64,000 nt of DNA from contig JAUCBJ010003870.1 in assembly GCA_032718475.1 (NCBI GenBank), positions 1 to 64,000 of the forward strand, given 5' to 3'. Under the pieces are notes generated by a model. That model ran no database searches. It saw only the letters and a list, made by a program, of their open reading frames with translations, and had not been told where the DNA came from. Position numbers and translations under genes: made by a program. The stretch comes from Nemertoderma westbladi (taxonomy: Eukaryota; Xenacoelomorpha; Nemertodermatida; Nemertodermatidae). Below are positions 1-10,990 of this stretch, piece after piece; position 1 is the stretch's first letter; every line of letters starts with the position of its first letter.

Positions 1-239
1 GGTGATCTCATTTTCGACGTCCTTCTTAAATTTTTACGGACAAACTGGTAGTGGTAGGCGAGGCGGAAAGACGGTGATAACACGAGAACATCTCACGAGA
101 ATATCTCACTATAAAGCCGTTTATGAAAAAACTCCCCATTAAATTATGCATAATATGAAATTAAAAAACCCAAAATGTGCAATTTTAACCAAGGGAGCCC
201 CCCTCCCCCCTTTAATAAAGAAGATTCATAATTGACAAC
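1..239. other. Anonymous AT-rich sequence
   Basis: No gene, known repeat or clear structure is visible here. It leads directly into the LINE 3' end fragment that follows. Confidence 0.4.
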
Positions 240-345
240 AGATCAGCTACTACTACTACTACTAGGATCGGCATGCTGCATTGCAGCTGCATTTTTAAGA
301 ATGCTGTGCCGGCTTGTCGACAAAATTGCGCCGCCACAGATCAGC
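240..345 (-). mobile_element. LINE 3'-end fragment with trinucleotide tail
   Basis: About 90 bases here are nearly identical to 1530-1615, which is the 3' end of the LINE fragment that follows. Both contain the stretch ATCGGCATGCTGCATTGC and both end, on the minus strand, in a short TAG trinucleotide run. This copy is reduced to the 3' terminus, as expected from very early 5' truncation during target-primed reverse transcription. No coding sequence remains. Confidence 0.6.
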
Positions 346-1529
346 TAATAACAATATACGCCTAAGTAATGGTGCAATATGTAGGAAACGTTACACACCC
401 ATTTCACTGGGCCCTAATTATGGGTCAGCTGGGTGTTGTGCGACCAATGAGATTTGGATGCGTAAACCAGTAAATAGTATAAAAGACCCGTTGACCCGAC
501 CTGATGGTAGGAGGCCTACCATAATCAATATCTTCAGTTACAAAATGGAGTAGCAGCGTTGACCGGTTTACAGCGGTACGGGTTAATAATCTAATGAAGC
601 TATTTAATCTAATATTCTTAGGTGGGTAGTAAACTGCTAGCGCTATCATACTTCGTGCAATAAGCTTCTGCTTCCTCCACCTCATTATTAAACATACTAC
701 TCTCCTACCACTAACTATATAATACTAACCCACACTATAATACTAGACCTAATAAGACCGGTTGAAAATGGTAATCACTTTGACAAACATTATTATTGTA
801 ATTTAATTTCATACTTATATACAGCTGGTTCTGATCCCCCAACTTTTTGTTAAAATTGTTTGTGGAATGTACATTTGTTGAATTTAGTGGAAATAAACAA
901 ATAATTGAATTAAATTGAATTGAAAATACAGTAGTTTTATTAGTTTTAGATAGGCGGCCATGTAGGTAGTAGTCCAAATTGTCGACATGCTACAGCTAGG
1001 GGGACTGCATTACTGCTACTGCATTTAGCTAAGTGTAGATGTTATGGAAGGAGGGTCTTCCCCAGCAATAAAAACGATTAGTATTATTCGCGAGGGGCTA
1101 AACCCTTCTTCAGGCGATTATTATATATATATAATGCTACAGGCGTCAACCTGCCAATCACCACATCCTCTGAGGATGAGTCACGGCGGTTCTACCACGC
1201 ACAACTACCCTTTAGTGGTTAGTAGTAGACCTACAGTAGTTGGTGTGGGGGGGGGGGGGGGGGGGTGTGTTTAATGGTTAGTAGTAGACTACTACTATCA
1301 CCAGTAGTAGTGATAGAGGGGGGGGGGGGGGGGGGGTCGAGGGGTTTGTTGTTTGACGCGGTTAGTACTGTAGTAGTAGACGTAGTGCGATAGAGGATGG
1401 GGAGGGGGGTATTAACAGTTAGTAGTATAAGGGGGCACTAGCGTAGCGAGGGTAGGGTCCCAGGGTCCCGGGACCCTACCGTGTAGATTCCAACTTACAC
1501 TAACTCTGAGAGCATTTTGACATCGTCTA
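346..1529. other. Gene-free stretch with poly-G and TAG microsatellites
   Basis: No supportable gene. The stretch holds TAG/CTA trinucleotide runs, two long poly-G tracts near 1247-1266 and 1318-1336, and AT-rich filler. Short open frames here (for example 425-685 and 735-977) show no recognisable domain and no coding signature. Confidence 0.5.
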
Positions 1530-2378
1530 CTACTACTACTAGGATCGGCATGCTGCATTGCAGCTGCATTTTTAAGAATGCTGTGCCGGCTTGTCAACAA
1601 AATTGCACCGCCACAACTCCCTATCACCCATGACATTTTCTAGATCATCCGCATCTTTAAGGCCAGTGTCCTTTAAGATGCGTCTCAAGAAAGTCATGGG
1701 CTGTCCACCATGCTTATTCACTCCATGAGGCTGCCAAAGTACAAGATTATGCACTGGCTGGTCCTCACGGCGAAAGCAATGTCCTGCAAAGCGGAGGCGA
1801 TTTTGTTCTAGTGTCAAGCTTGGGGGAACCAATGAGACACCTCCAATGTTATATAGTGTCTGGTTGGAGATGTGTGCATTGTACTTGACACAATGTACCC
1901 GGCGTAGCATTCTTGTGAATGTGCCATCCAGAGATTTGGTGTCCTCAGCAGTTAGAGCCCAGCATGGACTCCCGTAGAGGAGTACTGGAACTACTGCTGC
2001 TCTACATAATCGGACCTTAAGTTTCCGATTAATTCTCGGTGACTTCCAAATCCTGGAAAGCCTATTCAAGGCTGCCCATGCCTTTCCCTTGCGTATTCGA
2101 AGGTCCTCACCTGACTTCCGGATCCATGATCACAGGTAACAGAAGTCGTCCACATGCTCAAGCATACCATCCTTTGAGCTTATGCTCATCCGATCAGAGA
2201 CTTGCTGAGGACTTTCAAAGTTAACTGCCAGAATTTTGGTCTTTCTGGAGTTAATAAAAAGACCAACACTAGAAGCAGCATGTTCTAATGAGCTGAGGAG
2301 CCGTTGGGCTCCCTCTAATGATTCTGAGAGTACTCCTAAGTCATCAGCAAAGTCTAGATCAGTTAGGTACATCGTCAA
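1530..2378 (-). mobile_element. Non-LTR retrotransposon (LINE), 3' half of reverse transcriptase ORF
   Basis: Two minus-strand open frames (2378-2130 and 2069-1572) carry the end of a LINE reverse transcriptase. The first begins with the motif C region (LTDLDFADDLGVL, a variant of the F/YADD active site) and the segment ESLEGAQRLLSSLEHAAS. The second has the thumb-like segment KVRLCRAAVVPVLLYG followed by the typical C-terminal tail. They lie in different frames, so the copy is broken. The same family, with almost the same ESLEGAQRLLSSLE segment, is the LINE interrupted by the Polinton at 40440-41393 and 61298-61640. The 3' end matches the short fragment at 240-345. Confidence 0.8.
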
Positions 2379-2384
2379 GTTCCG

Positions 2385-2735
2385 TTAAATTAAAAAAATT
2401 ACAATGACAAGTGCAATAAACCGAATATTAGAAAATATATCGGATCTTGCGAGATGACCACCCCTTCGGAATTTAACAGCTTTTGTTTTTGATAAATTTA
2501 CAGTGAGTTCGTTTATCCTGCAATATTCTGCGAGTTTTTCGAGCGAATTTTGTACCTCTATTGTTTTACCGGCGATTACAAGGTCGTCCGCGTACATCCA
2601 GACAAGGCATGCCGTCGTGATGATGGTTGCTGGGAGATCGTAAACGAAAAGTGAAAACAACAGCGGTGAAAGTTTATCTCCCTGAACTACCCCGATCGTT
2701 TGCGCAATAGGGTCTAATATGTAGTTGCCGCGTCA
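2385..2735 (-). mobile_element. Second LINE family, reverse transcriptase palm fragment
   Basis: The minus strand reads a reverse-transcriptase palm fragment: GVVQGDKLSPLLFSLF (motif B), then MYADDLVIAG (motif C, the catalytic YADD), then NELTVNLSKTKAVKF. It stops abruptly about 6 bp from the preceding LINE fragment, so the two different LINEs abut. The sequence style matches the minus-strand fragment at 37136-38262, which has motif A but lacks this part. They may be complementary pieces of one family; that is an inference. Confidence 0.75.
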
Positions 2736-2740
2736 ATACT

Positions 2741-3085
2741 TAAGTGCTTAAGTGAGCCATACTTAAGTGAGGTATTACCCCCTCCTCGGTTAAAATTTTC
2801 CCATTTTTGATTTATTATTAATCTGATGCAGAATTTAATGTGGGTTTAAAATCTTAAAACGACTTGGCGAGATCTTTTGTAGTTCTCGAGTTATCGCTGT
2901 CTTTCCGTCTAACAGTTTGTCCGGACAAATTTAGAAGACAGACAGACAAGCCGTCAGACAGATTATTGACAGACATTGATGATTTTTGTGAGTTGATATG
3001 AAGCCATAGTGCTAAACATTATTAACCGATTGACAGACAACATATGTTTTTTTTTTAGTTAGATTGTTTCACTCGTTCTTAACAT
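2741..3085. other. Gene-free AT-rich stretch
   Basis: No gene is seen. Short CAGACAGACA-type runs occur near 2938-2975, like those in the repeat arrays further right. Confidence 0.4.
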
Positions 3086-4060
3086 ATTGCTGCGGATTGA
3101 GCACCGGTGCACAATTCGTGTTTTAATTTTACCTGCGGCAGGTTTTACTCCCTGGCAACTTCTTACTGCGGATTGAGCACCGGTGAACATGACCTGTGCA
3201 ACTCTGTTACTGCTCTGCTATTTTGGCTTGGTTAGCCTTAGTGCGGAGGCTATAAGTTGAGCACCGGTGCTCAAATACATTAGCTGTTGTCTTGAGCGCT
3301 GGTGCTCAATATTTCCACTTATATAAATAGTGGCGGGATTTTTAAAATGCTTTAGCAATAAATAGCTATTGGGCCTATTTGATTTAGTTCATTGTTAGTT
3401 AAGCAATAATTGTTTCTGTTTACGTGTTTTTATTTATGTGTTAATTTATATTGCATGACGCCAAATGTGATGTAACAATAACAATGTTATTTTATGTTGT
3501 TTTTACTTTCTAAATGTTTTTAAAACCCAAATGATTGATGAGGGTGGGTCGTTAAACTCCAGTCATTATCTACTACGCCCCGCCCATACACAAGCATGGA
3601 CCCACGAGAGGGAAGGCTATGGGACTACACCCTGATATTTTGGAAGTGGCCAAAAGTCATTTACTAATGTGATGGGATAATAATTTGTACAGTTTTGAAA
3701 ATTGTGAATCCTGTAAGAGTAAAATCATAAAAAAATGTATAAAATTTTGATGAAATTCAAACTACTATCTCTGGACTGGAAGGAGGTATTGAGATGCAGT
3801 TTCTTCCATGGTGGTTCTCCATTGTTTTATAAATACAATGATTGTGAATTTGAGCGCCGATGCCCAAAGGCATTCCAGCAAAATGTAATTAACAAAAAGT
3901 AATTTGTTGAGCACCGGCGCACTATCCGCAGTTGAGGAACTGCACAGGAATGTTCACCGGTGCACAATCCGCACTAGCTAAACGCCAAGGCTCAAATCTT
4001 GCCGCAATCATGGAACAGCACATGGTTGTTCACCGGTGCGCAATCCGCAATAACAAAGAA
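3086..4060. repeat. Element with inverted arrays of a GAGCACCGGTG motif
   Basis: The left flank (about 3090-3310) carries four copies of a motif around TTGAGCACCGGTGC, two of them preceded by TGCGGA. The right flank (about 3905-4055) carries three copies in the opposite orientation, each followed by ATCCGCA. The core ACCGGT is itself palindromic. This layout is typical of subterminal transposase-binding arrays in a non-autonomous DNA element or foldback element. The interior (about 3320-3900) is AT-rich and encodes nothing recognisable. I could not define exact ends or a target duplication. Confidence 0.5.
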
Positions 4061-4545
4061 CCAGTGGTTTTAGAGCCGCAGCTAACGTGTTTTAAAAATA
4101 TTAGTGATAAAAAGCGGATTTTTCAAAAGTAATATTTATTACTGCTTGGTTTGTGGGAAACTAAATAATAATTATACTAAATACTGCAATGCATCTTTAT
4201 TTACTTGCGGTATGCAATAAAGCAATGAATAATCCTGTAACTTATACATTTAAAATAAACGTAATGCTGTAACAACAACTGTAGACACTATCGGTCTCAC
4301 GATATAACTTAAAGAAAATCGGTTCTCGCGCATTCAAATACGCTGCCCTTGTCCTATATAACAAACAACCTCCCACTCAGTTTACGGAATTACTCAAATT
4401 TCCACTCATTCAAACGACAATTAAAAACAGGTTTAAAAATTCGATAATTTATTCTGTAAAAAATATATTTTTTTTTTTCTGTGCATTTCACTTTTGTATT
4501 TACTTAGCGCCTTTGAACCGTAATAGAAAGGGGCGCTTTATAAAT
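4061..4545. other. Gene-free AT-rich stretch
   Basis: Nothing supportable is seen; it lies between two repeat elements. Confidence 0.4.
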
Positions 4546-4553
4546 AACTTTAT

Positions 4554-6292
4554 TAGAGTTGCAACAGAGACCTGTTTTTCTTAATCCCGGTAAACCAGAG
4601 CCCTACCCAGAGAATTATTTTGAAAAATACCGGAGACCAGAGCCGGAGATCAGAGACTTTGCTTATTTTTGTGCTTACATTTTGATTAGTCCCATAAAGC
4701 ACAAACAGGTACATATGGACTGATAACTATTTTTATATGGTTGAATTACAGTAACTCCAACCCATATCAACCCTGACCCATTGGAATAAAATAAGCGCAC
4801 GTACACGTACAGGTTGGGGGACTTAATTAATATTAATTTGGTTATTTGTTTATTAATTGGTTCTTATTTTGTTATTGTTAATAATATGGGGACTCTTACA
4901 CTTTACCGTGCCATTATAGCCATATTTTGATATAATAAAATGATCTTAAAATAGTTGTTCTAGAACAAAAAATATTTGTTCTAGAACAAAAAATATTTGT
5001 TCTAGAACAAAATTGTTATATTAAATGTATAGATAATATATTCTAGAACATTAAAAAATAAACAAAAACTAGCTAGTAAACAAAATTTATACAAAGATAA
5101 CATACAATAAAGAATTAACAAGTTAGCCAGTGCTTTGTATTTTTTGTTCTAGAACAAAAAATATTTGTTCTAGAACAACATTTTTATATGAAATAGATTG
5201 ATAATGCTCTAGAACATTTAAAAAGCAAGAAACAAAAACTAGCTAGCTTGCCATTTTGCAATTTTATGATATAATAAAATGATAGTTTTTAATTTATCAT
5301 ATCATAATTAGGGAAACTAGAAGGAAGTGAAGGAAGTGTACCCGGTTTAGTAACAAACAATAAAAACATTAGCTACACAAGACGTAACAAAATATAATTG
5401 TACGAAGAGTAAATTACGGTATCACTTGCGTAAATATATATTATATAATTATAACAATTATATTTTATTGAATTATATTGAATATATAGGTGGCTCGGCA
5501 AACTGTAATGAGAGCTCCTCAGTCCTATTACACTTTACCGTGTCATTATAGCAATAGGTGGCACGGCAAACTGTAAGAGAGCCATAATATGTTACATAAA
5601 TTTGTTTTGCGCCATAGGTACTGGTACTTTGTTAATTAAAGGCAATTATTTTACAATTGTTCAAATCATATACATTTCATTCAATGTACTATAAAATAAA
5701 CTTAGTAAATTACAAATACAGTGCACAGGTATGCTACTCTACTCGCCCCATTTACAAGCGTCGTTACGCTCGCTTTTCTTCATTTGGTCGTCATATTATC
5801 TATCCTACAACAAGTTGAATGGAGATCAGCCCTTTCTTTCACTTTTAAACATTATGAGTGCTCAAATTAAGCACCTTTATCCTTAAATAAGAACCATGTT
5901 TAGGTGCTAATTTAACTTAAAATTAAACGCACCTTAAATTAATTAAATAGAAGATTATCGGTACATTTAGTTTGAGTCAGATTTAGAGTTAGATTAAAAA
6001 CAGTGTAAAAGTGAATATATAATTTTGTTGAAGCGGAGTATTAAAAATATTTAAAAATTAAAGAAATTATTAATTTTTTTTGTAAAAAATTTGTGAAAAA
6101 TAATCTTCATTTCACATTTTGTGTTGTACAGGATCTATTTTTAAATAACTATTTCTAATTTGTAAAATCACTGATCTCTGGGTAAAATGTCTGTTTTCAA
6201 TACCCGGGAACCAGAGACATATCCGGAGACCAAAAAATAGCCCGGAGAATCCAGAGATCAGAGATCAGTGACAAGTCTCTGTTACAACTCTA
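4554..6292. mobile_element. Non-autonomous hAT-like DNA transposon with 8-bp target duplication
   Basis: The ends are TAGAGTTG at 4554 and CAACTCTA ending at 6292. The inverted similarity continues inward as AACAGAGAC and GTCTCTGTT. An exact 8-bp direct repeat, AACTTTAT, flanks the element at 4546-4553 and 6293-6300. Eight-bp duplications and short TIRs of this type are characteristic of hAT elements. It is 1,739 bp long, with no transposase ORF. It contains a nested element (about 4892-5582) and several copies of the palindrome TTCTAGAA. It ends about 130 bp before the NUP160 exon, so it lies within what should be the preceding intron. Confidence 0.75.
4892..5582. mobile_element. Nested TIR element carrying TTCTAGAAC palindromes
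   Basis: CTCTTACACTTTACCGTGCC near 4892 is mirrored by GGCACGGCAAACTGTAAGAG near 5563-5582. A further partial copy of the same terminus lies at about 5490-5560, suggesting a composite or re-inserted element. Inside, TTGTTCTAGAACAAAAAAT occurs repeatedly (about 4955-5010 and 5145-5180). The same palindrome appears in the foldback element at 24861-26183. No coding sequence is seen. Confidence 0.5.
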
Positions 6293-6423
6293 AACTTTAT
6301 TATTATTATTATTATTATTATCATCATTATTTTATATATATATAAACGTCGATTATCTTCCGAAATCACTAACTTAACCCGTTTCTAATTGAAGTAAATC
6401 TATTATTATATTTTTTCACCAAG

Positions 6424-9400
6424 GTTGTTACAACTATTGATGTTCTGGATTTAATTCCCCACGGTGAGACTTACAGGAACTGTCAGCCACTCAAACACCG
6501 AATCAAAAAGTCCATCTCCCACCAGCAGCCAATCATAGGCCTGCTCCTCCAGTTCGCCTCCGACGACACCCAAATCGTAGTCATGGAGATGAGTCGCGAC
6601 CCCTCCACTGTCTGGGTGGCTGACGTCATTGCCCATATGGTCCCGCCGCGGGGTGACGCCATAGACTTCCAGTTGACCCCCAGTTGGGTCTGGTACGTCG
6701 GTGCGGGGGAGGCCGGCGAGCTGGTCGCGTGCGCCCCCCTGCGGGAGACCACGGAATCCCGCACGTGGCACCACGTGGCCCCGGAGGAGGGCCTCCCGGA
6801 GTTACCGCCCCTGGAGGAGCAGCCCGACTCCTCCGAGTTGTACATCCGGTCGCTGTTGGACGGCTCCACCGTCGCCCCGTCCGTGGTCCGTCGCGCCCTG
6901 CGGATTCTACGTCGCCGCGAGGGGGAGCCCCTCGGTGTGACGTCACGCGATCTCCGGGGCGACGTGATGTCGTTACTGGAGGGGTCCGATACGGATTGGC
7001 GGCGTTTCTATGACTACTGCGTGGACTACCAGCGGGAAGACGGACGTCTTTACGGACTCAGCGTAGCGCCATCTAGCGGTTGCGTCGCGCTGCTCAAGAA
7101 GAACCAACTCTCCTTTCTTCGCGCTTGCGACCCGCTAGAGGGCGCTCTGCTAACACCCATTGGCTACCCCGTCGTTAAGGACATTGTTTACGCCTACCCG
7201 TTCCTTAACGACGGCGTCACCGAGGGCCTCGTTGCCGTGGCGACCTGCTTGAAGGTGGTCTCCGAGTCGGTTACCATGGATATGTTGGCCTCGGTGGACG
7301 CGTTGCTGGGGGACCCGGACGTGGACGTCGGCTGCGTCTGCGCGGACCTCTACGCCGCGGTGCTGCGGGGCTCCGAGGGGTCCGTCAGTCTGGGGGCCGC
7401 GCTGTTGGCGCGCGTCGGCGCGATAAGGGACGTCAGCGCCGCGCTCGAGGGCTACTTGTCGGCTTTAGATATAGGGGAGGTGGAATCCCAGTCGACGGAA
7501 CCCACCGGGGACTTCGAGTTGCTGTACGCGAGTGAGTTGGGGAGGGGGGTGGTGGGCCGCGCGCTCAGGGGGTTCGTAGAGACCCGGTACCACGCCAGTC
7601 TGGGTCTCGTCCTCCTGGTCCACGCGCTGCCGGAGTGCCGCGCCCAGCTGCTGGCCCCCGCCCTCCGATTGGTCCGTTGCTACCACGCGCTCTACTGGTT
7701 GGCGCGCGCGCCCTGCGTCCACGGGGCCGCGGCTTCCGGCGCCCTCCAGCTGGCCGCGTTCCCTGGGCGACGCCCCGACACCGCTCCCGCCGCACTCGCC
7801 ATTCAGTGTTTCCTAGGCGGCGCGCGGCCCCGCGCCGCCCTATTGCGCCGTGTGGCCACATTGAGCGCGCCACTCAGCCCGTTATGGACTGGCGCGTTGG
7901 AACACATTGTGGCGACAGCGGCTGCTCTTCTGTGGCCCGCCAACCCGGATTGCGTTCTAGTCGCGGAGCCGTTGATGCGCGAGGGCCAGTACTCGGTGCT
8001 GTCGCAGTACGCCGAGTTGGTGGCGGCCGCGGCCCCCAGCCAGACGACCAACGGCCCCTTGGAGTTCATCCGGGGGCAGTGCGCCCTCTACCGGGGAGAC
8101 GAGGACGCCACTGTAGATCATTTGCTCAACGCGATCCAGTCCTATCCCTCTCAGCTCCAACGAGTCATCCACGTCGATTCAGCGGCAGCGAATCTTCCTT
8201 ATTACTTCCATAAGAAAGTTCTAGAACAGTTAGTGGATACCGGGCATCACGAGGCAGTGATTCGTGTTGTCAAGGCGACGTTGCGGTGCGTGGGCGAGGA
8301 TAACGAGGCTCTGCGGGCCGCGCTGTGGAGTCGCGCATTTCTGTCGCATCTGGAGGGGGCCGGGGACGGCGGTTGGGAGGAGGCGGTGGCCTGCGTCAAA
8401 CAGAACCCGGACGGTAGGGGGCGCGGCGAGTTGCTGCGCGGGCTGGTGGTCCATCTGTGCGAGCGTGCGCGCCGCCCAGATGTGCTGATCGAGCGGCTCG
8501 ACTCTCAGTTCGATCGGGTCGTCGGCCCCGCCCTGGAGGCGCGCGCGCGCTCGTTGGACGCGCACCGCGCGCGCCGCTACTACCAACTGGTCTACGCGTT
8601 CTACACGCACCGCGCCAACCATCGGCGCGCCGCCTCCCTCGCCTACGAGGCGGCGCATCGGTCGCCCTCTAGCGGCGTCGCGGTTCGCTTCTACCTCGCG
8701 TGTCTCGGCAGTCTGCGGCTGCTCTCAGAGAGTTCGGCGTGGCTAGTGAAACCGAACCCCGAACCCGGAGGTTCTATAGAAGCCGTTGGAATCGCGCAAA
8801 TACAGAGGGAATATTCCGACTTGGCGACTCAGATTAAGTTGTCTCGGTGCCAGTCCGAGCAGATTGGCATGGCAACAGGTCCCGGTCTAGTAGCCCAGCT
8901 GGTACAGTCTGGGCTGTATGAGGACGCTATCGGGTTGTCAAGACTACACCAGTTACCCTATGATGCTGTCCTCAGGGGATTAGCTAGGGATTGCGTCAGA
9001 GCCACTCAAGCATCCAGTAGTGGGCGTGATGGGAGTCTAGAAGGCGATCTATGGGCGAGTTTAGAGAGATATACAACGCGTTACAGCGGCTGTCTAGACG
9101 GGTCTACAGGTGGTGACGTTTTGGGCGCGGTCTCTGAGACTTTGCTGTGCGCGGGTCTTCCCTTACCCGACTGGTTGATTCGTCTGTTTAAGACGCAACA
9201 CCCTTGGCGGTTAGTCTCTCTGTACACGAGTTACGGTCTCTACCAACGGGCTGTAGACGCTTGCTGCGCTCGTCTAGATGCGCTGCTAGGTGGCGCTAAA
9301 GGTGACTACCAACGTGGTGAGAGTCTCCAAGCTACACTGCCGTCTGTCTGCGTCTCGTACGGTCCTATAGATAAGTTGTTACAGTGTCTACGTATAAGTT

Positions 9401-9570
9401 CTGATGCAGACGTCAACCAAATGTCGGAAACTCTAGAGATGCGAGTTAAACTCTATCTGAGTTATGTAGATAAAGTCTCTAGAGACATGTTGGAGGTGCG
9501 ACGGGAGCGGGGCAGATCGTCGCATAACTTAGTATCCCGAGTTAATCACCGAGTCTTCCAGGAAGTTTAG
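6424..9570 (+). CDS. NUP160: Nucleoporin NUP160, large 3' exon (C-terminal ~1,048 residues)
   Basis: NUP160 is a scaffold subunit of the Y-shaped Nup107-160 complex of the nuclear pore and is needed for pore assembly and mRNA export. The frame is open from before 6424 to the TAG at 9568-9570. An in-frame ATG lies at 6583, but conserved-looking sequence runs upstream of it, so I place the exon start after a splice acceptor (pyrimidine-rich stretch ending CACCAAG) at about 6424. Family-like segments in order are LYIRSLLDGS, LSFLRACDPL, YYQLVYAFYTHRANHRRAA, CLGSLRLLSESSAWLV, GLPLPDWLI and the C-terminal YGPIDKLLQCL block. From 6424 the product is ~1,048 residues against about 1,430 in vertebrates, so the N-terminal beta-propeller part (~390 residues) must lie in upstream exons, which I do not find in this window. 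GC content is very high to about 8.75 kb and drops afterwards within the same exon. A recent retrocopy is unlikely, because splice-like sequence rather than more coding sequence precedes it. Confidence 0.9.
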   Translation, partial: VVTTIDVLDLIPHGETYRNCQPLKHRIKKSISHQQPIIGLLLQFASDDTQIVVMEMSRDPSTVWVADVIAHMVPPRGDAIDFQLTPSWVWYVGAGEAGELVACAPLRETTESRTWHHVAPEEGLPELPPLEEQPDSSELYIRSLLDGSTVAPSVVRRALRILRRREGEPLGVTSRDLRGDVMSLLEGSDTDWRRFYDYCVDYQREDGRLYGLSVAPSSGCVALLKKNQLSFLRACDPLEGALLTPIGYPVVKDIVYAYPFLNDGVTEGLVAVATCLKVVSESVTMDMLASVDALLGDPDVDVGCVCADLYAAVLRGSEGSVSLGAALLARVGAIRDVSAALEGYLSALDIGEVESQSTEPTGDFELLYASELGRGVVGRALRGFVETRYHASLGLVLLVHALPECRAQLLAPALRLVRCYHALYWLARAPCVHGAAASGALQLAAFPGRRPDTAPAALAIQCFLGGARPRAALLRRVATLSAPLSPLWTGALEHIVATAAALLWPANPDCVLVAEPLMREGQYSVLSQYAELVAAAAPSQTTNGPLEFIRGQCALYRGDEDATVDHLLNAIQSYPSQLQRVIHVDSAAANLPYYFHKKVLEQLVDTGHHEAVIRVVKATLRCVGEDNEALRAALWSRAFLSHLEGAGDGGWEEAVACVKQNPDGRGRGELLRGLVVHLCERARRPDVLIERLDSQFDRVVGPALEARARSLDAHRARRYYQLVYAFYTHRANHRRAASLAYEAAHRSPSSGVAVRFYLACLGSLRLLSESSAWLVKPNPEPGGSIEAVGIAQIQREYSDLATQIKLSRCQSEQIGMATGPGLVAQLVQSGLYEDAIGLSRLHQLPYDAVLRGLARDCVRATQASSSGRDGSLEGDLWASLERYTTRYSGCLDGSTGGDVLGAVSETLLCAGLPLPDWLIRLFKTQHPWRLVSLYTSYGLYQRAVDACCARLDALLGGAKGDYQRGESLQATLPSVCVSYGPIDKLLQCLRISSDADVNQMSETLEMRVKLYLSYVDKVSRDMLEVRRERGRSSHNLVSRVNHRVFQEV

Positions 9571-10865
9571 TTAGAGGAACTACGGACTTAATGAGCAGTC
9601 GATAAATATTATGCAATATTTACCTTTTATTGTCATTCATGTATTTTTGATATAGAACTGATCAATAATTTGTTAACCTTTAATGAACGCAGAAATATTA
9701 TTAATATATGTTTGTTTAGGGAGAATTACCTGATACATCTTTTTTTTATATCATCTTGCTGTTGTCAATGTTTCTGGTTTTAGAAATAGCTTTGTACCGA
9801 GCGATCGCAGCGAGGGAGGTTTATATAAATTGTCATGGGTCTTGAACACTGAATATGTTTAAGTTACCACAACAACTGTACGGTATAGCGTCTACAGTCT
9901 TATTCTCATTATACACTGGGCCCATGTGAAGTATACCAAAGGGAGGAGGTTGGAACTGATCTGTTGATCAATGCCACCTAGTATACACAAATGGAATCAA
10001 TGTTTTAGATATTGCTATCAATTATATACCATTTATATATAAAAATTGAACGCGTTTGATAGGCAAAAAATTATATAATATTAGGACTTTATTTTAATAA
10101 AAGTAGTGCATGTTATACTGTGTAGCATGTTATGTTATAGCATTATTATATGGAATCCATGTGATATAGCATTCATAATAAAATTATTTTATTTATCAAT
10201 CGATAGATGCCAAAATGTAATTGTAGCACATTGTGTTACGGTATGTTGATTCGATTATCAGATTGTGCAGACCTACTTCACGCCGGGCTCTAACTGCTGA
10301 TTCCATGTACAATGCACACATCTCGAACCAGACACTATAAACATTGGAGGTGTCTCATCCCCCAAACAATGTTTATTCTACTCCATTGGTCTCACATTGT
10401 ACCTTTATCAAAGGATATTACCCCGTACAAGAAAATACGTTTATTTTCTTCCAATTGTATTATAATGAATAATATATTAAAATTTAAAAAGTTTCATGGG
10501 TGGCTTCTAAAACTACAACGCTTTAATTATTCAAGTAATACTAAATAATATTTATTTATTTTGAAATAATTCCTTGCAGCACCAATAATATTTTACTCAC
10601 TCATGTGTCGAATTATATTCCTTAACAGGATGAAATACTTACAGTTGTTACACATCTAAGATGTATTTCTAAACGTGTCCAAAGTTCGCAAGGGCAGCTT
10701 CTGATGCTTTTACAGATAATTGACAATAACTCTGAATTTATGAATCTACAGTTAGTAGGCCCTTGTCAATAATATGGCTAAATACAATACCGGTAAATGT
10801 TTCGGGGTTGTTGGTATATACCAGCCATAACCTCAAGCCTTACCTTGCACGAAAACCAGGCTCAA
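9571..10865. other. NUP160 downstream sequence, no gene
   Basis: AT-rich sequence with no supportable ORF. A candidate polyadenylation signal AATAAA (in CATAATAAAATT) lies near 10176, about 600 bp after the NUP160 stop; the assignment is an inference. Confidence 0.4.
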
Positions 10866-10867
10866 AA

Positions 10868-10990
10868 AGTCGGCAGAGTGCCGCCTTTATATAATTATAA
10901 CTTAACTCCCAGGGCGGCAGAGTGTCGCCTTTATATAATTATAACTTAACTCCCAGGGCGGCAGAGTGTCGCCTTTATATAATTATAACC
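10868..10990. repeat. Three tandem copies of a ~50-bp hairpin-containing repeat
   Basis: The segment CGGCAGAGTGYCGCC followed by TTTATATAATTATAAC occurs three times in direct order. Each unit holds a small stem (CGGCA..TGCCG in the first copy; a T change weakens it in the other two). Confidence 0.75.

Noticed and set aside
1-6423. N-terminal exons of NUP160 upstream of the large exon
   Set aside because: No segment in this stretch reads like the NUP160 beta-propeller; the sequence is mostly mobile elements. The exons probably lie outside the window.
7635-8213. Plus-strand 192-residue ORF overlapping NUP160
   Set aside because: Shifted-frame shadow in GC-rich coding sequence; Arg/Pro-rich translation without homology. 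The other frames at 6451-8672 on both strands are rejected for the same reason.
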